A stretch of DNA of 64,000 bases from PZPK01 sp965230795. Its GTDB lineage: Bacteria > Pseudomonadota > Gammaproteobacteria > Pseudomonadales > Oleiphilaceae. The DNA lies in NCBI GenBank assembly GCA_965230795.1, contig OZ246020.1, positions 1,612,001-1,676,000 on the forward strand, in the 5' to 3' direction. A model generated the notes under the pieces. The model saw only the letters and a program-made list of their open reading frames with translations. It had not been told where the DNA came from and made no database searches. Shown here piece by piece: positions 25,722-33,063 of this stretch; position 1 is the first letter of the stretch, and the number at the start of each line of letters is the position of its first letter. Position numbers and translations under genes: made by a program.

Positions 25722-26564
25722 TTAGAAACCGAAGAATTCTCCGAGATCACTCTTTTTCGTCAGGGAAATTCTCACTGATCCGTCAACGCCTGGGATGCCC
25801 CATGCGCGATCAATGGTGAAAAACATATCATCGTCAGTTTTGAAGGTAACGCCAATGCTTTGAACTTCCTCCGAAGAAATCGAGTTTGCGAAGTCTGAAT
25901 CCTTTTCGTTACCAATTACATCAGTCCAACCAAAGGTATATTCAAAAAAGAACTTTCCGCGAAGCCCCAGTTTGATTTTGGGCCGTACTATTCCGACTTC
26001 GGTTTCGACTTCCTCTACCTCCAACGCATCGTCTAAGCCCTGTGTGTCGACTTTGGAATACTGATAATTGACCTCAAATGCGACAGCACTCTCGTTCGTC
26101 CAGGCATGAGCAACACCGTATGCGACATCAAACACCAGGTTACCGCCACGATGCAGGAATTCTTGAACCAGAGATGAGTTTTCCAGAGGTTCAAAGCTGG
26201 AGTTCACGACTGCGCTGGACGCGAAATATAAGTACTTCTTTCCGAATAGAGATGATTCGTGAACACCTACGCTGATAGCTGGAGTTAAGTCGCCGTCTTC
26301 GGTGAAAGCAATAGAAGGGGCGATAGATACTTCTGGGTCATCGTCGCCATCGCCATCGCCATCGCCATCGCCATCGCCATCGCCATCACCATCACCATCA
26401 CCATCATCAACTACTACTGGTGTGGCTGCACCTGCACTATCGGTTTCCGTGCCTGCTTCAGCAGGAATCCGAGTGTTATCAATTGACTTAACTGTAAAAA
26501 CGTCAACTGCATGAGACAACGAAGAGGAAAAGGCAAAAACTAATGCCAGTATAATTTTTTTCAT
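25722..26564 (-). CDS. Outer-membrane-like protein with Asp-Gly repeat, probable moron
   Basis: A 280-residue protein with a signal peptide (about residues 1-19, ending SHA). An extended Asp-Gly tract (about 53-75) is encoded by a hexanucleotide repeat. A beta-rich C-terminal domain ends in F, with regular strands such as GKFFFEYTFGWTDVIG and VRISLTKKSDLGEFFGF, suggesting an eight-stranded outer-membrane barrel. The gene is bracketed by terminators at 25662 and 26667, so it can be expressed alone. Lysogenic change of the cell surface (exclusion, as with Lom) is inferred. Confidence 0.65.
   Translation of the reverse strand: MKKIILALVFAFSSSLSHAVDVFTVKSIDNTRIPAEAGTETDSAGAATPVVVDDGDGDGDGDGDGDGDGDGDGDDDPEVSIAPSIAFTEDGDLTPAISVGVHESSLFGKKYLYFASSAVVNSSFEPLENSSLVQEFLHRGGNLVFDVAYGVAHAWTNESAVAFEVNYQYSKVDTQGLDDALEVEEVETEVGIVRPKIKLGLRGKFFFEYTFGWTDVIGNEKDSDFANSISSEEVQSIGVTFKTDDDMFFTIDRAWGIPGVDGSVRISLTKKSDLGEFFGF
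26340..26405. repeat. Hexanucleotide tandem repeat (Asp-Gly coding)
   Basis: About ten copies of GCCATC, drifting to ACCATC at the right end, encode the alternating Asp-Gly tract of the outer-membrane-like protein. Unit length is a multiple of three, so slippage would change tract length without breaking the frame. The Asp-rich tract may bind calcium, as known for Asp/Gly-rich linkers. Confidence 0.9.
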
Positions 26565-26666
26565 TGAAATATCCCTTTAAGCAAATTGGTTATTCTTTTT
26601 CGCACTAACTACCTGTGCTCTTAAAATATTAACACCCTTCAAATTGATTTGGATACTCCAATAAAA

Positions 26667-26696
26667 AACCCCGCGTTCCCGAGGGAAGGCGAGGTT
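26667..26696 (-). terminator. Terminator downstream of the 26802-27143 gene
   Basis: Minus strand: AACCTCGC pairs with GCGGGGTT (one G-T wobble), the inner CCTTCCC/GGGAAC part strengthens the stem, and TTTTTTA follows. It is the first of two terminators between the Q-like gene and the lysis genes. Confidence 0.7.
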
Positions 26697-26801
26697 TCTC
26701 TAAAACGTTAGGCTTGTTCGTTGCGCAAAAACCGCAACTTGCATGAAAAATGCTACGCGCTGCCGACAGTTTTTGTCAACTGCTGTGTTTAACTGAAGTT
26801 C

Positions 26802-27143
26802 TTACTGGCTTTTTACTTGGCGGGGTCGAGCTCGCGTATATTCCTCGCACTCCCGCATTCCAAGGGCGTGATTGACTTGACGAATGTTTTCGTTCTCGGG
26901 AATAAAACATAGGCTACCGTCTTGAGGTGTATACTCGAGAATGTAGCCCACCTTAGGGAAATAATGTGTTTCTTTCTTCGGCTTTGCGCTATCCAACGTT
27001 GTGTAGATAAACGTCGCTAGCGTAGCGATTAGTACCCACAACTGTGCCGTTTTTAGTTGATCGTCAATGTTGGGACTCTTCTTTTTCTTGGGCTCAGTAG
27101 GTTGTGATTCTTCTGGGGATTCGTTGGGTAAATTCTCTTTCAA
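26802..27143 (-). CDS. Small single-pass membrane protein
   Basis: A 113-residue protein with a polar, Pro/Glu/Lys-rich cytoplasmic N-terminus, one membrane segment (about residues 33-52) and a C-terminal domain of about 60 residues with two cysteines (LCFIPEN, RECEEY). It sits just after the Q-like gene where other lambdoids place small accessory genes. No family recognised. Confidence 0.55.
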   Translation of the reverse strand: MKENLPNESPEESQPTEPKKKKSPNIDDQLKTAQLWVLIATLATFIYTTLDSAKPKKETHYFPKVGYILEYTPQDGSLCFIPENENIRQVNHALGMRECEEYTRARPRQVKSQ

Positions 27144-27179
27144 TTGTTATCTCCGATGAATTGTTAGAACAACGTCCAC

Positions 27180-27608
27180 TCAACTTGCTTGATCCAGCAG
27201 TGATCGAATAACCATTCGCTGGGCTCGGGTAAGCTTGAAGTACTGATCAATCTTAGCATCCATCCAGTGGATCGCCTCGCTGTAAATTTTTGTCGTAGCG
27301 GTCCGTTTACCTTCAAACATTCTTTCCGCGATCGACACCATGCTGCAGCGCCTGACATGATATTCGAGCAGTACCTCTCGATGTGCCGGCTTGCGCTCAG
27401 CGAGCTCTGTCAGCCATTCTCCGATCTCTTCGGCTAGTTCAACACTGATTTTGGGCATACGCACACTGCCGCCGCGGTACACGACGAAAGCGGAGTACTT
27501 CGGGAACCCCAGTCTCAGCTCTCCTGGCAGGTTGCACCAAAGACCGTATTCGTCCATCAGCCATTCAGTTCCATTCTTTAGCCAAAGTTGCCGAAGATTC
27601 GTGCGCAT
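27180..27608 (-). CDS. Q-like late gene regulator (antitermination type)
   Basis: A 142-residue protein immediately after rusA, the classical site of Q antiterminators. The helical core (AEEIGEWLTELAERKPAHREVLLEYHVRR, then SIAERMFEGKRTATTKIYSEAIHWMDAKID) resembles phage antitermination Q and RinA/ArpU-like late activators, where a sigma-like helix-turn-helix is used. It should switch on the lysis-packaging-head-tail operon (25634 to 2313). Evidence is the position plus pattern; DNA or polymerase binding was not shown. Confidence 0.65.
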   Translation of the reverse strand: MRTNLRQLWLKNGTEWLMDEYGLWCNLPGELRLGFPKYSAFVVYRGGSVRMPKISVELAEEIGEWLTELAERKPAHREVLLEYHVRRCSMVSIAERMFEGKRTATTKIYSEAIHWMDAKIDQYFKLTRAQRMVIRSLLDQAS

Positions 27609-27648
27609 TCAGGTCCTCAACCAATTCGTTTTTATTAAGTTCTATGGC

Positions 27649-28146
27649 TTATGCCGCCAGGTCTTGCTGTCCAGGGATTTTGAGCTGGTCCTTGCGCGTG
27701 ATTTGCGCCGGTGACAGGGTTAGCTCGGTCACATTGATCAACACACCTGGTTCGTTGCTGTAGAGCTTCTGGGAGCTTCCGAGGCAGACCTGGGCATCAT
27801 CGATCCACACGATACCGTTGAGAGCGTCCTTGACCGCTTTTTCAAGATTGTCCTTGTCAGGCTTCGTGGTATGCGCGATATGTTGTTCCTGAGCCGCTTT
27901 CTGCTTCCAGGTGGGCCACGATTCCGGGATGGAGAAGAAAAACACCAGGTCAAGTTTCACCGGTGCGCGAGTCGGTGATCTCAAGAGCATTTGCTGCTGG
28001 GCCAGCTTGGCGATGTATTTTTCGAAGCTGGCGGTCTTCTTCGGTGTGTAGCTGTGCACGAACGACTTACCGGCCTTGGTTGTTACCTGGCGGTGTCGTG
28101 CTCTGGCTTTGGCGACCGGTTCACCTGGTGCGAATAAGTGGATCAT
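27649..28146 (-). CDS. rusA: RusA-like Holliday junction resolvase
   Basis: A 165-residue enzyme starting at ATG 28146, which overlaps the upstream stop (ATGA); longer frames are not supported. The N-terminus has GEPVAKARARHR, and the catalytic acidic motif appears in TTKPDKDNLEKAVKDALNG and VWIDDAQVC, matching RusA's conserved Asp residues. RusA cuts four-way junctions formed by phage recombination. It lies in the nin-like region before the Q-like gene. Confidence 0.85.
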   Translation of the reverse strand: MIHLFAPGEPVAKARARHRQVTTKAGKSFVHSYTPKKTASFEKYIAKLAQQQMLLRSPTRAPVKLDLVFFFSIPESWPTWKQKAAQEQHIAHTTKPDKDNLEKAVKDALNGIVWIDDAQVCLGSSQKLYSNEPGVLINVTELTLSPAQITRKDQLKIPGQQDLAA

Positions 28147-28706
28147 GCTGCTTGCTCTCCCTGTTTTGCGTTGAGCTCTGAAAGCTGTTGCTCTCTGGAC
28201 TTGGTTTTGAACTTGTTTCGGAGGAGGGTCCCATTCGTCAGCTGAGTCACAGCCGAAGACTCGTTCACCGGGCTCATTCCTTTGTCGGCAAGGTCGCGCC
28301 TGCCCACGATTTTGTTGGCCTTGTGCTTGAGCGCACGATGAATAGATTGCTTGACCCGGTTCTGCCAATGGGGATGGCTTTCAGAATCAAACGGCTGAAC
28401 CATCTCTTCGATCTGCCATTTGCCCGATGCTTGTATTTGGTCAAATTCGTCACATCTGAGGGTTTGAACAACGTTTATCAATTTCAGCAAACGCATGTTT
28501 TGCCGCAGCATGAACGTAATATCATCCCAGAAGAACCTGGGCCTCCTTGAGTGGTAGGGACACAGCCAGGGTCCTCCCTCAACCATGATGGATCCCGGGA
28601 GTGGGCAGCCGTTGGCTTTGCAGGCGAGGTGTTCTTCGCGAGATATCTCTGGCGTTTTGTTTTTTTCCTCAGGCGGGTTGTAGGCGCTTGCTAGGTTCTT
28701 AGCCAT
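28143..28706 (-). CDS. Early phage protein with possible zinc-binding N-terminus
   Basis: A 187-residue protein between the replication initiator and rusA. Residues about 29-52 hold CKANGCPLPG and WLCPYHSRRP, a CxxxxC...CxxH arrangement that could bind zinc and contact DNA. The remainder is helical and basic, ending in a Lys/Gln-rich tail. It overlaps both neighbours (8 bp and 4 bp). A replication accessory role (as of lambda P or NinB) is suggested only by position. Confidence 0.6.
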   Translation of the reverse strand: MAKNLASAYNPPEEKNKTPEISREEHLACKANGCPLPGSIMVEGGPWLCPYHSRRPRFFWDDITFMLRQNMRLLKLINVVQTLRCDEFDQIQASGKWQIEEMVQPFDSESHPHWQNRVKQSIHRALKHKANKIVGRRDLADKGMSPVNESSAVTQLTNGTLLRNKFKTKSREQQLSELNAKQGEQAA

Positions 28707-29511
28707 GGTATCGTCCCTCGCAGACTTTGATTGCGTTGGATTGATTGATCAGCCAGTCGAAGCTGGCCTGAAATGGTTTTGACTGGCCATTGGCTGCTAC
28801 CGAGCGTCCCATCAGAAAACTTGATTGCCTGACAATCAGGAAATATTTTTTCCACTCTTCAAGGTCACCAAACTCGTTGTTCCATCTTGCTTTTACGTGA
28901 GTTTTTCGGGAGTCGTGTAGTTTCAGAACCGATGGTAGTTCGGGAAGTAATTCGTGGTAGAGATCTACGATTTTCTGATAGGGCACGCGATCAATTTGAA
29001 CGATTTGAGAACCGGAATTTTCATCAACCTCTTCAAGGGGCAAAATGTCAGTTTTGACAAGTCCCGAAGGGACTATTCTTTTATCTGACTCTGTATCTTT
29101 CTCTGACTCTGTATCTAATAAAGGCTCCGGAGTGGCTCCGGACTCACTCCGTAGTTGCTCCGGAGTTTTTGTTTCCTTTTGCTTTGCCTTTCTTTGCCAT
29201 TCATCCTTGTATTTCAGTATGTTAGGGCAATCTATCGTTAAATCGTCCCCTTCCAGTTTTGAGAAAAATAATCCAGTTTTTTCAGAAAAATCTGCAAAGT
29301 TTTTGAGTTTTTTTGGTGGAAAACCGAGAACTTTTCGCCAAGTTTTTAGTGAAAAAGTCACAAATGTTTGTTCATTTTCCGGAGAAAGCTGTGCTCCGAT
29401 GAGCTCGAGAATCTTGAAATATGCGCCATATCCCTCCAAGCCAAAACGCTCTTCGAGACGCATGATTTTTTCGTCTTGACTGCTTTGAGTGAGATGCTTG
29501 AACCAACGCAT
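28699..29511 (-). CDS. Phage replication initiator (O-like, DUF4373/DnaD-like N-terminus)
   Basis: A 270-residue protein. The N-terminal domain (RWFKHLTQSSQDEKIMRLEERFGLEGYGAYFKILELIG) is the winged-helix domain of DUF4373/Lin1244 type, used by phage replisome organisers. A low-complexity linker (about 115-165) is followed by a C-terminal domain with SFDWLINQSNAIKVCEGRY, typical of proteins that recruit host helicase. Phage origins are often inside such genes; the AT-rich linker region near 29090-29330 could hold iterons, but I did not find clear ones. Confidence 0.7.
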   Translation of the reverse strand: MRWFKHLTQSSQDEKIMRLEERFGLEGYGAYFKILELIGAQLSPENEQTFVTFSLKTWRKVLGFPPKKLKNFADFSEKTGLFFSKLEGDDLTIDCPNILKYKDEWQRKAKQKETKTPEQLRSESGATPEPLLDTESEKDTESDKRIVPSGLVKTDILPLEEVDENSGSQIVQIDRVPYQKIVDLYHELLPELPSVLKLHDSRKTHVKARWNNEFGDLEEWKKYFLIVRQSSFLMGRSVAANGQSKPFQASFDWLINQSNAIKVCEGRYHG

Positions 29512-29515
29512 TACG

Positions 29516-30109
29516 CTACACCGCCTTCAATTGTTCGTTCTGCAGCCGCTCAGCAATCATGTCCTCGATAACCTCAAGGGCGTTTAGGCTGGCTGCTATG
29601 GATTCCTGCATTTCCGTGCGATGTTTAGTGAGCTCATCCAGTGACGACGCGGCGGGAAGTTCGGCCAATGCGATCTGGCCTTCGCCGTTCTCTTTAATAA
29701 CGTGAGCGAGTAGGGAAGGGATGTGAGGGTGACCCGATTCATCGATACAGCGTTTGGATACGTGCAGCTTGGCGCAATCGAATAAGCGATTCATGTAGCT
29801 GCGAGCTATATCCTCTGGCATGGCTGCCACCATGGCCTGTTCCAGCATCCACAGTTGATTGAGCTGAGGATTGGTTCCGTCATACTCGCCAAACATCCGG
29901 AAGATCTTTTGAGCATTGCCCCGGGCGTTGTAGTAATGATCGTCGGTTTCATAAAACGCCAGGCCTTCATCGGCCAGGGTTTCTTTAAACCCAAGCGCGT
30001 TGACCTTCTCAACGATCTCCACTGCTATCACCTGACGGCTGATCCTGGGTAGCTGTTCCCAGTCCGCGATCGCTGCACGTAGAAGACGCAATCGTGATTC
30101 CTGCTTCAT
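29516..30109 (-). CDS. Early helical protein in the CII position
   Basis: A 197-residue, mostly helical protein following the Cro-like gene, where lambdoids carry cII or analogues. The N-terminus (RLLRAAIADWEQLPRISRQVIAVEIVEKVNALG) has the look of a conserved family seen in Pseudomonas and related prophages, but no helix-turn-helix is obvious. A regulatory or replication-linked role is possible; I do not assign a function. Confidence 0.6.
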   Translation of the reverse strand: MKQESRLRLLRAAIADWEQLPRISRQVIAVEIVEKVNALGFKETLADEGLAFYETDDHYYNARGNAQKIFRMFGEYDGTNPQLNQLWMLEQAMVAAMPEDIARSYMNRLFDCAKLHVSKRCIDESGHPHIPSLLAHVIKENGEGQIALAELPAASSLDELTKHRTEMQESIAASLNALEVIEDMIAERLQNEQLKAV

Positions 30110-30137
30110 GCGAATAATTCCCCTGGGTGTATGGTTG

Positions 30138-30386
30138 CTATGCGGCTTGATTGTTTGTTTCGCTTTGAGCCCCCTGAATTAACTGCTGGGCTTCTTTCGT
30201 AGTTCCGTAGATTGGGATATCAATCGCTTTGAACTTACCGTCAGTGAAGCGCTCGATCTGAATGGCCGCTTTTGCAGGAACACCTTCAGAATTCCAACGG
30301 GTAAGGGCTTGAGGGGAGACCTCAAGAAGATCAGCCAGGGCACGCTTAGAGCCAAAGTGCTCGATGATTTGTTCGACAGTAACCAT
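30138..30386 (-). CDS. Cro-like repressor (YdaS type)
   Basis: An 82-residue DNA-binding protein starting at ATG 30386 with an AGG-type ribosome site (GGAGGT). It opens with VEQIIEHFGSKRALADLLEVSPQALTRW, a helix-turn-helix typical of YdaS/Cro proteins, and is followed by a short strand region. It is divergent from the cI-type repressor across a region with four copies of a 13-bp operator. It should block the repressor gene and favour lytic growth. Confidence 0.8.
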   Translation of the reverse strand: MVTVEQIIEHFGSKRALADLLEVSPQALTRWNSEGVPAKAAIQIERFTDGKFKAIDIPIYGTTKEAQQLIQGAQSETNNQAA

Positions 30387-30406
30387 GTTTACCTCCGTTT
30401 TTCTGG

Positions 30407-30498
30407 AGTATAAACAAAATGTTTGCAATAACACAAACAAAATGTTGAATCTAATTGAACGCAATGTTTGTTGCGTGAATAAACAGCATGTTTACTAT
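30407..30498. promoter_or_regulatory. Right operator region (OR) with four operators, pR and pRM
   Basis: Four copies of an operator of form AAACA-N3-TGTTT occur: 30412-30424 (perfect), 30435-30447 and 30457-30469 (one or two mismatches), 30481-30493 (perfect). On the minus strand a -10 box TATACT (30407-30412) with TTGTGT 18 bp upstream gives pR for cro. On the plus strand TTGCGT (30471-30476) and TACTAT (30493-30498) give pRM. Site 1 overlaps the pR core, and site 4 lies inside the pRM spacer. This matches lambda logic. Confidence 0.75.
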
Positions 30499-30504
30499 TC
30501 GCGT

Positions 30505-30882
30505 ATGGGTACAAGCACTGAATCAAAGCTTCGCGCGGTACTGAATAAAAAGGGTGTCACGCCCGCAGAGTTCGCGCGTATCGCTCGTGTTAATTCGCAA
30601 ACAGTCAACAACTGGATTAAGCGAGGGGTTCCTCACGCTCGTTTGATGGAGGTGGCTGAACTCCTCAATGTTGCTCCGAGTGAGCTTTCGCAGAATAAGG
30701 TGAGCGTGGTAGGTGTCGCTGAAGAATCAGCTCAATATGACGAAATTGCGAGTGCTGCTGATCTTTTCGCGAAGTACGGAGATCAGCTACAAAAAATGCC
30801 CATCAAAGAGCTCATGAAGGTCGTTGGCCGGATAGAAGCAATTGTCGAGAAACACTTAAAGGCGGCAGATAAAGACAACTAA
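30505..30882 (+). CDS. CI-type prophage repressor, short form
   Basis: A 125-residue protein. The N-terminal helix-turn-helix reads KGVTPAEFARIARVNSQTVNNWIKRG (about residues 14-39). The C-terminal half (about 70-125) is helical and probably mediates oligomers. There is no S24 peptidase domain with the AG/CG cleavage site and Ser-Lys dyad, so ordinary RecA-stimulated self-cleavage is unlikely and induction would need another route. The start ATG 30505 is chosen because the predicted pRM transcript begins at or near this base and there is no Shine-Dalgarno sequence. Confidence 0.8.
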   Translation: MGTSTESKLRAVLNKKGVTPAEFARIARVNSQTVNNWIKRGVPHARLMEVAELLNVAPSELSQNKVSVVGVAEESAQYDEIASAADLFAKYGDQLQKMPIKELMKVVGRIEAIVEKHLKAADKDN

Positions 30883-30917
30883 CCATTGATACAACAATAA
30901 AAAGTAGGGAATTCAAT

Positions 30918-31256
30918 ATGCGCAAGGTAGTGCTTATATCTTTAGTTGGCGTTCTAATTCTAGGCGGTACGTTTTTCGGACTTGCCTCACCTCACAAGAA
31001 AAGTAGTATTAAATGGTCCTTGCTCAGCGTATTTGGCGACCAAACAAAGCCTTGTTTCGACTTATTTTCTGAGCGGTTAAAGGATCCGTATACCGCTGTA
31101 ATAGAAGATTCTCATCTTCATGGCTCAGCGCTATCCATACAATACAGATCAAAAAACTCCTTTGGCGCATATAACCCTGGTGTTGTGAAGTGCGCCGTTA
31201 ACGACGGCAAGCTTGATGAGTTAGCGACAAAAATCGATTGGGTACTTGCTAGATAG
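30918..31256 (+). CDS. Small exported or membrane-anchored protein in the rex-like island
   Basis: A 112-residue protein with an N-terminal hydrophobic segment (about residues 4-24) that could be a signal peptide or anchor, then a small domain with two cysteines (KPCFDLF and VVKCAVND) that could form a disulfide. No family recognised. It is the first gene after the repressor (36 bp) and so is likely transcribed with it in the lysogen. Its last codons contain one copy of a 14-bp repeat found again after the next gene. Confidence 0.6.
   Translation: MRKVVLISLVGVLILGGTFFGLASPHKKSSIKWSLLSVFGDQTKPCFDLFSERLKDPYTAVIEDSHLHGSALSIQYRSKNSFGAYNPGVVKCAVNDGKLDELATKIDWVLAR
31238..31251 (+). repeat. 14-bp direct repeat, left copy
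   Basis: TTGGGTACTTGCTA occurs here and again at 32499-32512, flanking the L7/L12-domain gene. The left copy lies in the last codons of the preceding gene, the right copy begins at the base after that gene's stop. This is consistent with insertion of the gene by recombination or duplication. Confidence 0.75.
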
Positions 31257-31293
31257 GGTTTGATACCAACATCCAACAATCATGGAGGAAACC

Positions 31294-32496
31294 ATGGCTC
31301 AAGCTGATGATGATAAATATAAATTGATCCAGGAAATGTCAGTGATGGATGTGGTGGAACTTATTTCCGCCATGGAAGAAAAGTTTGGTGTTTCTGCTGC
31401 TAAGGAAAGCGAGCCCACAACACGTCCAACACTTGATCAAGCGTTTACCCGTGATCCGAACTTAATTCGTGGAAAGCTCAAAATGAATGTAAGGCCACTC
31501 GATCTCAGAAAAGTGGAGGGGGTTGAAGTAAGTGGCAAGGGAGCTGATAGAACAGTAGAAGTAGAAGTCGAAGTCTGGAAGAATCGAAGCAGTGCTTCGG
31601 AGACACCAAAAATAACCGTTACGGATCATAATACGGTCAAGGTCAGGGGCTCTAGAGATTTTTCTCCAAAACAAGATGAAGACTTATTCAAAGAGCTTTC
31701 GCAACAGGAGTTGAGCGATTTAAAGGACAGAATTCAGAAGGCCGCTCGAATTCTGGGTAGCGGTAAAGGTGTTCATATTGATTTCTCCGACTCGGAATCG
31801 CAATCAACGAGCACTACTCGAGACGAAGAGCGCTCTGACGAGGTAGTCCCAAACAAAACGTACATTGACGAGCTGTCTGAAAAAGAACGATCAGATTTGC
31901 TGGCGGAGACGAATCAGGATTTCCTGATGGCCCTGTCACAGGGTCTCAACCCTGATGAAATAAAGACCCATCGAATTTTCCCAATTAGCGTTTACTTGAG
32001 TGATGAGTCCCAGGCGGAAAAAGTGATGAGCCGCCTCTCGGATTTCCTTGAAGCATTTGATTTGGGCGTGTTGAGCTCCGAAGAACCCGAAATATCATCG
32101 TGGTTTGGGAGGTTCAAGGGGTTCACGAAGAGCAAGAAAAGTAAGGAAGAGCTGAAAGATATCTATGGTAAAAGCAAGCAAGCGATGGAAGTCCAAAATA
32201 TAGAGAAGCCAAAAGCTGAAATTGCATTGACTAACGCTGAGACCAGTTTAACCAAAGCAAAAATCGCCAGGGAATTACTCGATGCGTTAGGGGATAGCGA
32301 CTCGGGAGTTATTACCATAGGAGGCGTATTGGCATTGGTAGCCAAAGACGCTGAAGGCAGGGTGCACAAACGTTCTTTTGAACTGACAGAAGACCAGCAA
32401 TTAATGCTCCTTAATCATCCAGAATTAAATAATGATCCGCTTGGCTTGCTTCAAAAATTGGATGGTAGGGCATTGAAGCTTACTGGTAGCGAATAG
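31294..32496 (+). CDS. Ribosomal L7/L12 N-terminal domain fused to an unknown protein
   Basis: A 400-residue protein from ATG 31294, which follows GGAGG at proper distance. Residues 15-36 (starting MSVMDVVELI and ending FGVSAA) are identical to residues 15-36 of E. coli ribosomal protein L7/L12, the dimerising part that binds L10 to build the ribosomal stalk. The factor-binding C-terminal domain of L7/L12 is absent. Instead there are a beta-rich part (about 60-125), acidic helical regions, a domain with FPISVYLSDE and SSWFGRFKG (about 225-275), a coiled coil (about 285-330) and a C-terminal region ending LKLTGSE. It probably docks on L10. Role in translation or exclusion is inference. Confidence 0.75.
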   Translation: MAQADDDKYKLIQEMSVMDVVELISAMEEKFGVSAAKESEPTTRPTLDQAFTRDPNLIRGKLKMNVRPLDLRKVEGVEVSGKGADRTVEVEVEVWKNRSSASETPKITVTDHNTVKVRGSRDFSPKQDEDLFKELSQQELSDLKDRIQKAARILGSGKGVHIDFSDSESQSTSTTRDEERSDEVVPNKTYIDELSEKERSDLLAETNQDFLMALSQGLNPDEIKTHRIFPISVYLSDESQAEKVMSRLSDFLEAFDLGVLSSEEPEISSWFGRFKGFTKSKKSKEELKDIYGKSKQAMEVQNIEKPKAEIALTNAETSLTKAKIARELLDALGDSDSGVITIGGVLALVAKDAEGRVHKRSFELTEDQQLMLLNHPELNNDPLGLLQKLDGRALKLTGSE

Positions 32497-32498
32497 GG

Positions 32499-32512
32499 TT
32501 GGGTACTTGCTA
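32499..32512 (+). repeat. 14-bp direct repeat, right copy
   Basis: Second copy of TTGGGTACTTGCTA (see 31238-31251), beginning three bases after the stop codon of the L7/L12-domain gene. The two copies are 1248 bp apart and bracket that gene with its ribosome-binding site. Confidence 0.75.
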
Positions 32513-32591
32513 ATTAGACTCTAATACAAAACTAAACACATATAACAAAATAGTTATGATTTGGGTCACAAAGTTCTAATAATGAAACGTT

Positions 32592-32603
32592 AAATAGCTA
32601 TTT
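32592..32603. promoter_or_regulatory. Palindromic operator candidate for the toxin-antitoxin operon
   Basis: AAATAGCTATTT is a perfect 12-bp palindrome 53 bp before the toxin start. An upstream relative (CAAAATAG at 32546-32553) mirrors CTATTTTG at 32598-32605. An extended -10-like TGGTATAT follows at 32604. Antitoxins with helix-turn-helix domains usually repress their own operon at such sites. Confidence 0.45.
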
Positions 32604-32655
32604 TGGTATATATGAAACTGAATTATTGCCCTAAAATAACAATAATGTGATTTTG

Positions 32656-33063
32656 ATGATCTGGAATTTAAAAATTTTCGTAGATGGTAGAGGTAAATCC
32701 AGTTTTCAGGATAAATACCTATCTTCACCTAAGTTCCAGGCTAGCTTTGATGTTCGTTGGCGTTTTCTCAAAAAGTTAAGCCGTGAAGACTGGATGAGAC
32801 CAGAAGCAGATAAGCTTAGAAAAGGACCAAAGGGAGTATTCAAGCACTACTACGAAATTAGAATGAAGGAACACAAGGATCATTGGCGGCCGATTGGATA
32901 TTTTGGGCCCGGCGCGCAAGATTTTACGATTTTGGTTTTGGTAAGAGAGAAAGGGAACCGGTTTGATCCTAAGGAATGGAGGACGATAGCCGATAATGCG
33001 AGGAAAAGGATTGAAGATTCAGGAGGCGGGTGTGTCAAAGATTTTAGAGAAGTTGACCAATAA
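32656..33063 (+). CDS. RelE/HigB-type toxin (Gp49-like)
   Basis: A 135-residue basic protein (start ATG 32656; GTG 32647 also in frame). The beta-sheet core with KHYYEIRMKEHKDHWRPIGYFGPGAQDFTILVLVREKGNRF and KEWRTIADNARKRI matches the HigB/Gp49 branch of the RelE/ParE toxins, which cleave mRNA on the ribosome. It lies upstream of its antitoxin, as is typical for HigB, and overlaps it by 32 bp. Longer than most HigB proteins (about 100 residues). Confidence 0.75.
   Translation: MIWNLKIFVDGRGKSSFQDKYLSSPKFQASFDVRWRFLKKLSREDWMRPEADKLRKGPKGVFKHYYEIRMKEHKDHWRPIGYFGPGAQDFTILVLVREKGNRFDPKEWRTIADNARKRIEDSGGGCVKDFREVDQ

Noticed and set aside
26340..26405. Short tandem units that might look like a CRISPR array
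   Set aside because: Units are six bases without spacers and encode an in-frame Asp-Gly tract.
29090..29330. Possible iteron origin inside the replication initiator gene
   Set aside because: The stretch is AT-rich with GGAGT-type short echoes, but I could not define regular repeats by eye.
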